A stretch of 7,690 bases of DNA from Acidobacterium sp. (GTDB lineage: Bacteria > Acidobacteriota > Terriglobia > Terriglobales > Acidobacteriaceae), in the NCBI GenBank assembly GCA_003152595.1, contig PMAM01000266.1, positions 1,503 through 9,192 of the forward strand, written 5' to 3'. Position numbers and translations under genes: made by a program. Under the pieces are notes generated by a model. The model had not been told where the DNA came from, did no database searches, and saw nothing but the letters and a program-made list of their open reading frames with translations. Below, piece after piece: positions 1 to 6,636 of this stretch. Every line of letters starts with the position of its first letter. Position 1 is the first letter of the stretch.

Positions 1-78
1 ATCGGTGGACTCACCATCTCCATGGCCCTGTCCCTCATCGTCACGCCGGCGGTCTACTACTTCCTCGCCCACGAATAG
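1..78 (+). CDS. RND-family efflux transporter, C-terminal end (partial)
   Basis: Frame 1 is open from the first base to TAG at 76-78 and gives 25 residues that begin IGGLTISMALSLIVTPAVYY and end FLAHE. A final hydrophobic helix with the pattern G-L-x-(S/T)-x-x-x-(S/T)-L-x-x-x-P-x-x-Y followed by a short polar tail is the usual end of transmembrane segment 12 in AcrB/MexB/CusA-like inner-membrane pumps of the resistance-nodulation-division superfamily. These proteins export drugs, metals or lipophilic compounds by proton antiport as part of a tripartite complex. Only the last 2-3% of the protein is visible, so the substrate class and the partner genes (presumably upstream) cannot be told. The family call rests on the C-terminal signature alone. 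Confidence 0.75.
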   Translation: MGGLTISMALSLIVTPAVYYFLAHE

Positions 79-457
79 CGTCGCGCCTCTGAAGGTCGTT
101 CAAGCATTGTTCCCTGGTTTTGTGTCGGGGTACGAGTCAAGGAACCCTTGAATACACATAACTTGCTGATTCTTGAATTCTCTGGATTCTCAGCTATCAC
201 AGGAATCGGAGATTGACCGCACGAATTTCGCACAGATTCCAGCGCCGCCGTCAGCTGGATCGACCACCCTCAGGCCCTTTCATCCTGACCGCGGGCCTAG
301 CGAGACAGAGGAGCCTGGCTTGAGCCAGGCGAATGGCATCTGCGGTTACTTTTCCCTGTCGCGAAGCGCATCGAGCGTCATTTCCGGTTTGCCGGTCAAC
401 CGTCCAGAACGGCGAGTCTTCAGGAACTCGATAAGCGCATTGGTGACCGTTCAGCGG
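79..457. other. Intergenic region between convergent genes
   Basis: No convincing gene is seen. An open frame at 173-484 (+) starts on TTG without a ribosome-binding site, has no recognisable domain and overlaps the end of the minus-strand gene, so I regard it as chance. The region holds a small dyad, TCAAGG-AAC-CCTTGA at 137-151, and a strong hairpin at 313-330 (separate entry). It lies between the ends of the pump gene and of the minus-strand gene, so transcription termination is the most natural role. Confidence 0.6.
313..330. terminator. Perfect hairpin between convergent genes, possible terminator
   Basis: GCCTGGCT at 313-320 and AGCCAGGC at 323-330 are exact reverse complements separated by two bases; in practice this is a 7-bp G+C-rich stem with a TTGA tetraloop. 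It sits between two converging genes (pump ending at 78, hypothetical gene ending at 458). There is no immediate T tract on either side, although TTTT occurs about 20 bases downstream on the plus strand. It may be a weak or bidirectional terminator; the function is inferred only from structure and place. Confidence 0.35.
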
Positions 458-949
458 TCAGTAAATCTTCGGAATTATGCCTGATCCGCGAAGCATTGAA
501 GCATAGCTGTCAACCGCGTCGTTGTGTGCCTGGATCGCGCTGTTTAGCGTCGCCTCGAAACATTCTTTTGATAGCGTTTCTTGTAGCCGATCCAGTCGGG
601 AGCGGAGAATCGGCTCGAAAGTTTCCAGTGAATAGCGTCGAGGGCCATGCTGGGACAGGTCCCACTGGCTGTCGCCGTCAGCGACCAACCGAAAGTCCTC
701 CCAGTCGTTCGGAGCAAAAGCAGAAGCGACCCTGACCGAGAAATCGCCGCGACCCCGTACAAATCTCATTCGCAAATCACCTACGGCAACAGTGACATAA
801 GCCGCATCGAAGCCGGGCGGGAACGGAGTCCCCTCGTTTGGAATGATTTCCGCCCCCCGCTCCACAAAGAGAAAGGTGAGATTTCTGCGGATATCCTCCG
901 CAAAACGTCGCTCATTTTCTCTCGCCGTACGCTTGTGGAGCCGAAACAA
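458..949 (-). CDS. Hypothetical protein, 163 residues
   Basis: I do not recognise this family. The frame encodes a soluble, charged protein of 163 residues with no signal peptide or membrane segment. The N-terminal ~35 residues are basic and helical (RTARENERRFAEDIRRN). A strand-rich middle follows (AYVTVAVGDLRMRFVRGRGD, then FSVRVAS and a W-E-D-F segment). The C-terminal part is amphipathic and helical (LRSRLDRLQETLSKECFEA). The pattern of beta strands carrying 'RFVRxRGDFSV' next to 'W-x-x-F-x-L' resembles small hypothetical proteins I associate with acidobacteria, some near toxin or decayed accessory loci, but that is only an impression. The start is TTG at 949-947: an in-frame TAG lies two codons upstream, and there is no ATG near the N-terminus. 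The ribosome-binding site is weak (AGGG just upstream). The gene converges with the pump gene. Biased composition and sensible residue use favour a real gene over chance. Confidence 0.55.
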   Translation of the reverse strand: MFRLHKRTARENERRFAEDIRRNLTFLFVERGAEIIPNEGTPFPPGFDAAYVTVAVGDLRMRFVRGRGDFSVRVASAFAPNDWEDFRLVADGDSQWDLSQHGPRRYSLETFEPILRSRLDRLQETLSKECFEATLNSAIQAHNDAVDSYASMLRGSGIIPKIY

Positions 950-982
950 ACCCTATAAATGTTTCCAATCACAAACCCGACT

Positions 983-997
983 GGCCGTGAAACGGCC
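983..997. promoter_or_regulatory. Dyad upstream of the minus-strand hypothetical gene
   Basis: GGCCGT at 983-988 and ACGGCC at 992-997 are exact reverse complements with a 3-base loop (GAA). The dyad lies about 35-48 bases upstream of the TTG start of the minus-strand gene, between it and the longer spacer. It could be an operator or part of the leader; a short stable hairpin of this kind can also arise by chance in G+C-rich DNA. Confidence 0.25.
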
Positions 998-1369
998 CCG
1001 AGTATTCGAACGCGCAAGCTTGGAGTACCCGGATTGTTCAATGGGATGAGAAGATTCTTCTTCTTAATCGGCATGCAATATTCACCCCCGGCACGGGGGC
1101 ACGAAGGCCACCTCTACCGTCACCCCGAATGATCCCATTCTCGTCGATTACGGTCGATGTCAGACCAATGCGCTCATGGACAATAGCAGCGGTCGGAAAG
1201 TCGGCGATACGGACATTTCTAGCCAGACACGGCGAAACCTTCCGGTTTGTTTGACTGCTACGCCGACTAGGAGCACAAGGTGTTACAAAAAGCTGAACAA
1301 CCAGTCCAACCGGCTCAGCTCGGTCAACTCATTCAACTCGTACCCCGGAAAATCCAAAACCCGCTGCCG

Positions 1370-1397
1370 GACGGCCAGGTTCACCCCACAGCAAGAA
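1370..1397 (+). repeat. Dispersed intergenic repeat, copy 1
   Basis: These 28 bases begin GACGGCCAGGTTCACC and end CACAGCAAGAA, and are identical to 6608-6635, over 5 kb away. The first 22 bases also recur at 6566-6587. A second shared block lies 21 bases downstream: TGATCAATAGGATTCCG at 1419-1435 is, in reverse complement, 16/17 identical to 6637-6653, which directly abuts copy 3. All copies are outside recognisable genes, as expected for a family of non-coding interspersed repeats. Confidence 0.8.
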
Positions 1398-1723
1398 GCT
1401 AAAGCTCGCGCTGCCGAATGATCAATAGGATTCCGTTCCGTGCTTACCCGCCCGTAACGTCCCTGGACCTATTTGGGAAAAATGGCGCCCTTCTTTCGCA
1501 AACTGTTCAGCCGTGCCGTAAAGCTCGCAGAATGACTCCCGCTTTAGCCCCCAAGGGATGTCCGAACCACTTCGATCCGTCGAATAGTTCAATCAACTTC
1601 CCCGCCCGCGAATAGCGCCAAATCGCGCACGGTACTAACGTTTACCCTTCCCCGCCCCGAAAACGCGAAATTACACTACTGCGACATTGCCCCCATTGCT
1701 CAAGTGAAATCATCACCGTAGGC

Positions 1724-3160
1724 ATGAACCAACATCCGGCCATCATTCAGGGAGGCATGGGCGCCGGCGTCTCCAGCTGGCGTCTCGCTCAGGCCGTCTC
1801 CCGCCTCGGCCAGCTTGGCGTCGTCTCCGGCACCGCACTCGATCAAATCCTCGTCCGCCGTCTCCAGGATGGCGACCCCGATGGACCCATGCGCCGCGGC
1901 CTCGCCGCCCTTCCGTTCCCCGAAATGGCCGACCACATCCTGCGCGCATGGTTCATTCCCGGCGGCAAAGCCCCCACAGCGCCCTACCGCACGACGCCGC
2001 CGCACTCCATCAACGATCCCCGCGAGCTGATCGAGCTCTGCATCGCCGCCAATTTTGTCGAAGTCTTTCTCGCGCGCGAAGGCCACGCCAACCCGGTCGG
2101 CATCAATTACCTCGAAAAGGTGCAGCTCCCCCACCTTCCCTCCCTCTACGGAGCGATGCTCGCCGGAGTGGGCTACGTCCTCATGGGTGCCGGCATCCCC
2201 CTCCACGTGCCTGGCGTGCTCGATCGCCTCGCCGAGCACCAGCCCGTGGAGTATCCGCTCCACGTCACCGGCGCGCGCGAAGGCGAAACCACGGTGATGC
2301 ACTTCAATCCCCGCGACTACTGGGAAAGTGACGCTGCTCCCGGCGACCGAGCCCCTCTCCGCCGCCCCGCATTTCTCGCCATCGTCTCCTCCAGCACCCT
2401 CGCCACCACCATGCTCCGCAGAGCCAACGGCCGCGTCGATGGGCTCGTCATCGAAACTCGCACCGCAGGCGGCCACAACGCCCCGCCCCGCGGCAAGCTG
2501 CAGCTCACTTCGCAGGGTGAGCCCCTCTACGGCGAGCGCGACGCCATCGACCTCGGCAAAATTCGCGACCTCGGTGCACCCTTCTGGCTGGCCGGCGGCT
2601 ACGGTTCCGCCTTCAAACTCCAGGAAGCCCTTGCCCTCGGAGCCACCGGCGTCCAGGTGGGCACCGCCTTCGCCTTTACCCGCGAATCCGGCCTCCGCGA
2701 AGACCTCAAACAGGCCCTGCTCGACAAAGCCCGCGCCGGCGATGCCCACGTCTTCACCGATCCCCTCGCTTCCCCTGCCGGATTTCCCTTCAAGGTCGCC
2801 CAACTCGAGGGCACCGCTTCCGACGACGCCGTCTGCGCCGCCCGCCCGCACATCTGCGACCTCGGCTTCCTCGCCGAAATCGTCCGCGCCGAAGACGGCA
2901 CCCTCATCCATCGCTGTCCCGCCGAGCCGCTCTCCCTCTACCTCTCTAAAGGCGGCAAGGCTGAAGACGCAACCGGCCGCAAATGCCTTTGCAACGCGCT
3001 CATGGCCAACATCGGCCACCAACAGGTGCGCTGCGGCACTCACGTAGAGCCACCCCTCGTCACCGCCGGCGACGACCTCACCGAAATCGCGCGCTTCCTG
3101 CCCGAATCCGCTGCGACCTACAGCGCAGCCGACGTCCTCAACGCCCTGCTCCCTGGCTGA
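1724..3160 (+). CDS. Nitronate monooxygenase-like FMN flavoprotein (2-nitropropane dioxygenase family)
   Basis: This 478-residue protein is a TIM-barrel flavoenzyme of the nitronate monooxygenase/2-nitropropane dioxygenase family. Characterised members use FMN and oxygen to oxidise alkyl nitronates; many homologues have unknown substrates. Visible family marks are the first barrel strand with QGGMG at residues 9-13, NPVGIN at 123-128, LMGAGIP at 153-159, ETRTAGGHNAPPRG at 244-257, and the phosphate-binding end of the barrel: LAGGYGS at 289-295 and GATGVQVGTAFAFTRESG at 306-323. The last ~110 residues form a C-terminal extension carrying six cysteines (371, 378, 398, 421, 423, 437), with RCPAEP at 397-402 and GRKCLCNAL at 418-426. 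At 478 residues it is longer than typical ~350-residue enzymes, but I recall this long subtype in several bacteria. The ATG at 1724 is chosen because it precedes the strand-1 motif by a few residues; the next ATG lies inside that motif. The ribosome-binding site is poor. The gene has no close partner, so its physiological substrate is not indicated. Confidence 0.85.
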   Translation: MNQHPAIIQGGMGAGVSSWRLAQAVSRLGQLGVVSGTALDQILVRRLQDGDPDGPMRRGLAALPFPEMADHILRAWFIPGGKAPTAPYRTTPPHSINDPRELIELCIAANFVEVFLAREGHANPVGINYLEKVQLPHLPSLYGAMLAGVGYVLMGAGIPLHVPGVLDRLAEHQPVEYPLHVTGAREGETTVMHFNPRDYWESDAAPGDRAPLRRPAFLAIVSSSTLATTMLRRANGRVDGLVIETRTAGGHNAPPRGKLQLTSQGEPLYGERDAIDLGKIRDLGAPFWLAGGYGSAFKLQEALALGATGVQVGTAFAFTRESGLREDLKQALLDKARAGDAHVFTDPLASPAGFPFKVAQLEGTASDDAVCAARPHICDLGFLAEIVRAEDGTLIHRCPAEPLSLYLSKGGKAEDATGRKCLCNALMANIGHQQVRCGTHVEPPLVTAGDDLTEIARFLPESAATYSAADVLNALLPG

Positions 3161-3269
3161 ACTCCCCATCCGCGCCATCGGCCGACTACCGAGCTCCACC
3201 TCGCGAATGAGCGTCTCCGGCTCCACGAGCCTGTCCTGGTCCCCCGTCGTGTACGGCTGGCCAGGTTAC

Positions 3270-3298
3270 CAATGGGTATACAACTCCGAAACCCATTG
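3270..3298. promoter_or_regulatory. 8-bp inverted repeat, 13-base loop
   Basis: CAATGGGT at 3270-3277 and ACCCATTG at 3291-3298 are exact reverse complements. No T tract follows, so an intrinsic terminator is unlikely. It lies about 110 bases after the monooxygenase stop and 250 bases before the lipoprotein start, where an operator or a leader hairpin is possible. Function is not established. Confidence 0.35.
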
Positions 3299-3400
3299 CG
3301 TCACCCAAGTGAGCACAAGGCGTCCTCGGAATGCAATGAAGACGCCAGGGCGGTTGATTCGACAGATTGAGTTCGTCAGCTAGCTTCGCTTTGGTTCCTC

Positions 3401-3448
3401 ATGCAGGTCCGCAACAGGTCCTTTCTGGATCGCACCAGTGACCTGCAT
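3401..3448. promoter_or_regulatory. Triple CAGGTC motif with inverted repeat upstream of the lipoprotein gene
   Basis: ATGCAGGTC at 3401-3409 is the exact reverse complement of GACCTGCAT at 3440-3448. Inside the loop the heptamer CAGGTCC (first at 3404-3410) recurs in direct orientation at 3415-3421, an 11-base offset close to one helical turn. Two same-face direct sites plus one inverted site would suit a DNA-binding regulator. The block lies 100-148 bases upstream of the GTG start of the lipoprotein gene. Regulation is an inference. Confidence 0.35.
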
Positions 3449-3535
3449 CCTTTGCGCATTTTCGCTCCACCCCTGTGCTCTGCGGAGACGCCGTGGTGCG
3501 CCTCCCACACGACAAATTCCGGCATCGGCCTAATC

Positions 3536-3551
3536 GGAGTACCTCCCCGTG
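3536..3551 (+). promoter_or_regulatory. Ribosome-binding site deciding a GTG start
   Basis: GGAG at 3536-3539 is followed after nine bases by GTG at 3549-3551. This supports initiation on GTG, which places the basic n-region of the signal peptide directly at the N-terminus of the lipoprotein. Confidence 0.6.
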
Positions 3552-6386
3552 ATCCCACGTCCCTCCCCCCGTACGCGCGTCGCCTCGCTTGCTCTTGCTT
3601 CTTTCCTCATCGCCCTCGCTGCCGCCGGATGCGGAGCCGGCAGCCATGCCGGCACCACCGGCTCCGGCAAAGGATCCACGAATCCTCCGGCCCTCGCCAG
3701 CATTGCCGTCACGCCCTCCATGGCCACCATCGCCCCCGGCGCGACCCAGCAGTTCACCGCCACCGGCACCTGGTCCGACGGCTCCACCGGCGACGTCACC
3801 TCCACCGCCAACTGGAGCAGCTCCTCCACCAGCGTCGCCACTGTCAGTGCTGCAGGCCTCGCCACCGCCGCCGCCGCGGGCATTACCACCCTCACCGCCA
3901 CCATCAGTGGCGTCACCGGCACCGCCATGCTCACCGTCACTCCGGCTGCGCCCACTCTTTCCTCGATCGCGATCACGCCAGCCTCCCCATCCATCGCCGC
4001 TGGCGCCACGCAGCAGTTCACAGCTACAGGCACGTATAGCGACGGCACAACTTCGAATCTCACAGCCTCCGTCACCTGGGCCAGTTCCTCCACCGCCGCA
4101 GCCACCATCAATGCCGCCGGGCTCGCCACCGCTGTCGCTGCCGGATCCACTACGATCACCGCCACCGACGGCGCGATCAGCGGCACCACGATGCTCACGG
4201 TTACAGCCGCGCCGCCTCCGGTGATTACATCCATCGCAGTCACGCCCGCGAACGCCAGCATCGCCGCAGGCGCCACCCAGCAGTTCACTGCGACCGCAAC
4301 CTACAACAACGGCACTACGGCCAACATCACCTCCACGGCCACTTGGGCTTCCTCTGCCACTGCCGTCGCTACCATCAATGCCTCCGGGCTTGCCACTGGA
4401 GTCGCCGCCGGATCCACCACCATCTCCGCCACGCTGACCGGCGTCACCGGCTCCACGCAGCTCACTGTTACCGCGGCAAAGACTCTCACCTCCATTGCCG
4501 TTACGCCCAACCCGGCCAGCTTCGCTACGGGAACCACTCAGCAGTTCACCGCCACCGCCACCTACAGCGACGGCTCTACCGCCAACCTGACCTCCACCGC
4601 CACGTGGGCTTCTTCTAATACCTCCGCCGCGACCATCAACGCCGCAGGACTCGCTGCCGCCGTTGCCACTGGCACCACCACCATCTCTGCGACCCTCAAC
4701 TCCGTCACGGGTTCTGCACCGGCAACCGTCACCGCCGCGAACCCCGGCACCACGAATGTAACCACCTGGCACTTTGACAACGACCGCAGCGGCCTCAACC
4801 CCACCGAAACCACCCTCACCCCCACCAACGTCACCTCCACAACCTTCGGCAAGCTCTTCTCCTACCAACTCGACGGCTACGCGTACGCCGAACCGCTCCT
4901 CATGTCCAACGTCTCCATCAACGGCGGAAAACACAACGTCCTCTACATCGCCACCGAGAACGACAGCGTCTATGCCTTCGACGCCGACAACTACGGCACC
5001 GGCGCTCCGCTCTGGCAGGTCTCCCTCCTCCAGTCCGGCGAAACGCCCCTCACCGGCGCCCCCATCAAACCCGTCGAGGGCATCACCTCCACCCCGGTCA
5101 TCGATCCCAGCACCAACACCCTCTACGTCGTTTCCGTCCAGACTTCTGCGTCCGCTGGCAGCACCTTCCGCCTCCATGCCCTGGACATCGCTACCGGGGC
5201 GGAAAAATTCACCGGCCCCGTCACCCTCCACGTCACCGTTCCCGCCTCCAACAGCAATTCAATCGGCGGAATCGAGACCCTCATCACATCCTGCATCCAG
5301 CGCGCCGCGCTGCTGCTGGCCAACAGCAACGTCTACATGGGATTCGGAGGCTGCCACTCCGGCTGGCTCGTCGCCTACAGCGCGTCCACCCTCCAACAGG
5401 TCGGTGTCTTCAACTCCAGCACTGTCCTCAACGGCGAGGGCACCTACGCCAGCGCCGGAGGCATCTGGATGGGCTCCGGCGGCCCTGTCGCCGATAGCTC
5501 CGGCAACGTCTACATCACCACCGGCAACGGTCCCTGGAACGGCACCAATGCCTGGGGCGACTCCGTGCTGAAGTTCCCACCCACTCCAACCGCGGGCGCC
5601 AACGGCAGCATGCAGCCCACCGACTACTTCACCCCCAGCATTTACCAGTACATGGATTGCGACGATGCCGACCTCGCCGCCGGCGGACTTATCCTGCTCC
5701 CCGGCACCACGACCCTCATCGCGGGCGGCAAAACCGGCACCATGTTCCTCGTCAACAGCTCGAACCTCGGCCATGAATCCGTCAACGACGCAGGCGCCAT
5801 CCAGGAACAGGTCTGGGGCTCGGGCCTCGCCTCCGGTGACACATACCCAAGCACCTGCACTGACTCCACCGGCACCAACAATGCCAACGTCACCTCGTAC
5901 GAAATCTTCGGGACCTCCGCCTACTTCAACAACTACGTCTACCTCGGCGTGACGCCCACCTCATCCACCGCTCCCGGCGGTGTCCGCGCCTTCGAATACG
6001 CAGGCACGCTCACCCCATTCGCCGATACCACGCCTTCCATCAACCAGGGAACCCGCGGCACCAGTCCCTTCATCTCCTCCGACGGAACCAGCAACGGTAT
6101 CGTCTGGATGATCGACGAGGGCTTCCCTCTGCAAAACACGCAGAAAGATCCCAGCAATCCAGGCACAACGGAGCCTCCCACCAGCGCCACCCTTCGTGCC
6201 TTCGATGCGGCCAGCTATCCCAACGAGCTTTATGACAGCTCGCAGATTTCCACCGACGTCCCGGGGTACGGCATCAAGTTCTCTTCGCCGATCGTAGCCA
6301 ACGGCAAGGTCTACATCTCCACAGGCCACGACCTTACCACCGTGACCAATCCCAAAGGCGAAATCGACGTTTATGGACTGAAGTAA
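3549..6386 (+). CDS. Exported lipoprotein with four BIG2 Ig-like repeats and a PQQ-like beta-propeller
   Basis: The 945-residue product starts with a lipoprotein signal: basic RPSPRTR, a hydrophobic core at 11-26 and the lipobox AAGC with Cys28 as the predicted acylated residue. A Gly/Ser/Thr-rich linker leads into four tandem bacterial Ig-like (BIG2) domains at about 50-132, 137-219, 226-309 and 313-396. Each has a SIAVTP/SIAITP start, GATQQFTAT or close variant, Y/W-x-(D/N)-G, a W near the middle, INAAGLAT-like and TTISAT-like strands, and a closing TVT. From 397 to the end is a propeller region with repeated beta blades: VLYIATENDSVYAFDAD at 464-480, TLYVVSVQ at 524-531, NVYITTGNG at 653-661, LIAGGKTGTMFLVN at 723-736 and KVYISTG at 920-926. 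This resembles the PQQ-like/quinoprotein fold without an obvious catalytic PQQ site. Cys582, 602, 704 and 770 could form disulfides outside the cytoplasm. Such proteins are common in acidobacteria with unknown roles; adhesion, carbohydrate or protein binding at the cell surface are guesses. A strong terminator follows at 6407, suggesting a monocistronic gene. Confidence 0.88.
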   Translation: MIPRPSPRTRVASLALASFLIALAAAGCGAGSHAGTTGSGKGSTNPPALASIAVTPSMATIAPGATQQFTATGTWSDGSTGDVTSTANWSSSSTSVATVSAAGLATAAAAGITTLTATISGVTGTAMLTVTPAAPTLSSIAITPASPSIAAGATQQFTATGTYSDGTTSNLTASVTWASSSTAAATINAAGLATAVAAGSTTITATDGAISGTTMLTVTAAPPPVITSIAVTPANASIAAGATQQFTATATYNNGTTANITSTATWASSATAVATINASGLATGVAAGSTTISATLTGVTGSTQLTVTAAKTLTSIAVTPNPASFATGTTQQFTATATYSDGSTANLTSTATWASSNTSAATINAAGLAAAVATGTTTISATLNSVTGSAPATVTAANPGTTNVTTWHFDNDRSGLNPTETTLTPTNVTSTTFGKLFSYQLDGYAYAEPLLMSNVSINGGKHNVLYIATENDSVYAFDADNYGTGAPLWQVSLLQSGETPLTGAPIKPVEGITSTPVIDPSTNTLYVVSVQTSASAGSTFRLHALDIATGAEKFTGPVTLHVTVPASNSNSIGGIETLITSCIQRAALLLANSNVYMGFGGCHSGWLVAYSASTLQQVGVFNSSTVLNGEGTYASAGGIWMGSGGPVADSSGNVYITTGNGPWNGTNAWGDSVLKFPPTPTAGANGSMQPTDYFTPSIYQYMDCDDADLAAGGLILLPGTTTLIAGGKTGTMFLVNSSNLGHESVNDAGAIQEQVWGSGLASGDTYPSTCTDSTGTNNANVTSYEIFGTSAYFNNYVYLGVTPTSSTAPGGVRAFEYAGTLTPFADTTPSINQGTRGTSPFISSDGTSNGIVWMIDEGFPLQNTQKDPSNPGTTEPPTSATLRAFDAASYPNELYDSSQISTDVPGYGIKFSSPIVANGKVYISTGHDLTTVTNPKGEIDVYGLK
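3696..4736 (+). repeat. Four tandem Ig-like (BIG2) coding repeats
   Basis: Units at about 3696-3944, 3957-4205, 4224-4475 and 4485-4736 encode homologous domains of some 83 residues, joined by 4-6 residue linkers rich in Ala/Pro. DNA segments coding for the QQFTA(T) core (such as CAGCAGTTCAC) are nearly identical in all four, the mark of internal duplication. The first unit is the most divergent at protein level (W-S-D-G and STANW), so expansion of units two to four from a shared ancestor is plausible. Confidence 0.85.
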
Positions 6387-6406
6387 ACCAACCCAGTCCC
6401 GCACGC

Positions 6407-6444
6407 AGGGCGTGGCCGAACCGGACCACGCCCTTTCCTTTTCC
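6407..6444 (+). terminator. Intrinsic terminator after the lipoprotein gene
   Basis: AGGGCGTGG at 6407-6415 and CCACGCCCT at 6426-6434 form a perfect 9-bp G+C-rich stem with a 10-base loop, followed by a T-rich run (TTTCCTTTTCC, 6434-6444). It begins 20 bases after the TAA stop, the expected place for a factor-independent terminator. Confidence 0.75.
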
Positions 6445-6550
6445 AGCCCTGGACCACGCGCTTTTTCTTTTTGGCGCTGGAGCACGCCCCTTTCCTTTCC
6501 GGCGCTTGACGTAGACCGTTTTCCTGTTCGGCGCTGGACTTAGACCGGGC
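6423..6550 (+). repeat. Degenerate 28-bp tandem repeat, about 4.5 units
   Basis: Units at 6423-6450, 6451-6478, 6479-6506, 6507-6535 (29 bases) and a partial one at 6536-6550 share the scheme GGACCACGC, a pyrimidine run with TTTCCTTT, then GGCGCT. The first unit contains the right arm and T run of the lipoprotein terminator, so the array may have grown by duplication of terminator DNA. Later units drift (for instance GAC-GTAGACC in unit four). Confidence 0.7.
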
Positions 6551-6561
6551 AGCCCCGAAAG

Positions 6562-6629
6562 CCCCGACGGCCAGGTTCACCCCACAGACCCTGGCAACCG
6601 TAACCCCGACGGCCAGGTTCACCCCACAG
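6562..6629 (+). repeat. Dispersed intergenic repeat, copies 2 and 3 (42-bp period)
   Basis: The same 26 bases, starting CCCCGACGGCCAGG and ending CCCCACAG, occur at 6562-6587 and 6604-6629, exactly 42 bases apart. Copy 3 extends with CAAGAA to 6635 and so matches the 28-base copy at 1370-1397 in full. Copy 2 diverges after CACAG. The arrangement suggests one insertion followed by local duplication. Confidence 0.8.
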
Positions 6630-6636
6630 CAAGAAC

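Larger units (their letters stand above)
950..1723. other. Long spacer with a dispersed repeat and possible gene remnants
   Basis: No intact gene is seen in these ~770 bases, and codon use in short plus-strand frames (843-1049, 1176-1421, 1418-1615) does not look coding. On the minus strand two stretches stay open without a usable start. One at 1038-1331 includes RIGLTSTVIDENGIIRGDGR. The other at 1507-1641 includes GKLIELFDGSKWFGHPLGAK. They are in different frames and may be remnants of decayed genes, or chance. A dyad at 983-997 and one copy of the dispersed repeat at 1370-1397 are listed separately. The base composition looks less G+C-rich than the genes at 1724-6386. Confidence 0.5.
3161..3548. 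other. Intergenic region with two dyads upstream of the lipoprotein gene
   Basis: No gene is supported. A short hairpin GGCTC-CAC-GAGCC at 3219-3231 lies about 60 bases after the monooxygenase stop but lacks a T run, so termination there is uncertain. Two longer inverted repeats at 3270-3298 and 3401-3448 are listed separately. The promoter of the downstream lipoprotein gene must lie in this stretch or its absence would imply read-through; I cannot pick a clear -35/-10 pair. Confidence 0.55.

Noticed and set aside
173..484. 103-residue open frame on the plus strand
   Set aside because: TTG start without ribosome-binding site, no coding bias or recognisable domain, and overlap with the 3' end of the minus-strand gene.
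1641..1677. TTTACC (1641-1646) and TACACT (1672-1677) as a promoter of the monooxygenase gene
   Set aside because: TACACT is an acceptable -10, but the spacing of 25 bases to TTTACC is far from the usual 16-18, so the pair is not supported.
1700..3226. 508-residue open frame on the minus strand
   Set aside because: It lies antisense to the monooxygenase gene in the frame that stays open because of the strong C/G third-position bias. Its Gly/Ala/Glu-rich text has no domain, while the plus-strand product shows clear family motifs.
3399..5231. 610-residue Gly-rich open frame on the minus strand
   Set aside because: It is the antisense of the Thr/Ser/Ala-rich BIG2 repeats. The low-complexity Gly/Arg/Asp composition is the complement of those codons and has no signal or domain of its own.
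6423..6629. Tandem and spaced repeats considered as a CRISPR array
   Set aside because: The 28-bp units abut with no spacers and are degenerate, and the 42-bp-spaced pair has only two copies. There are no cas genes or uniform spacers.
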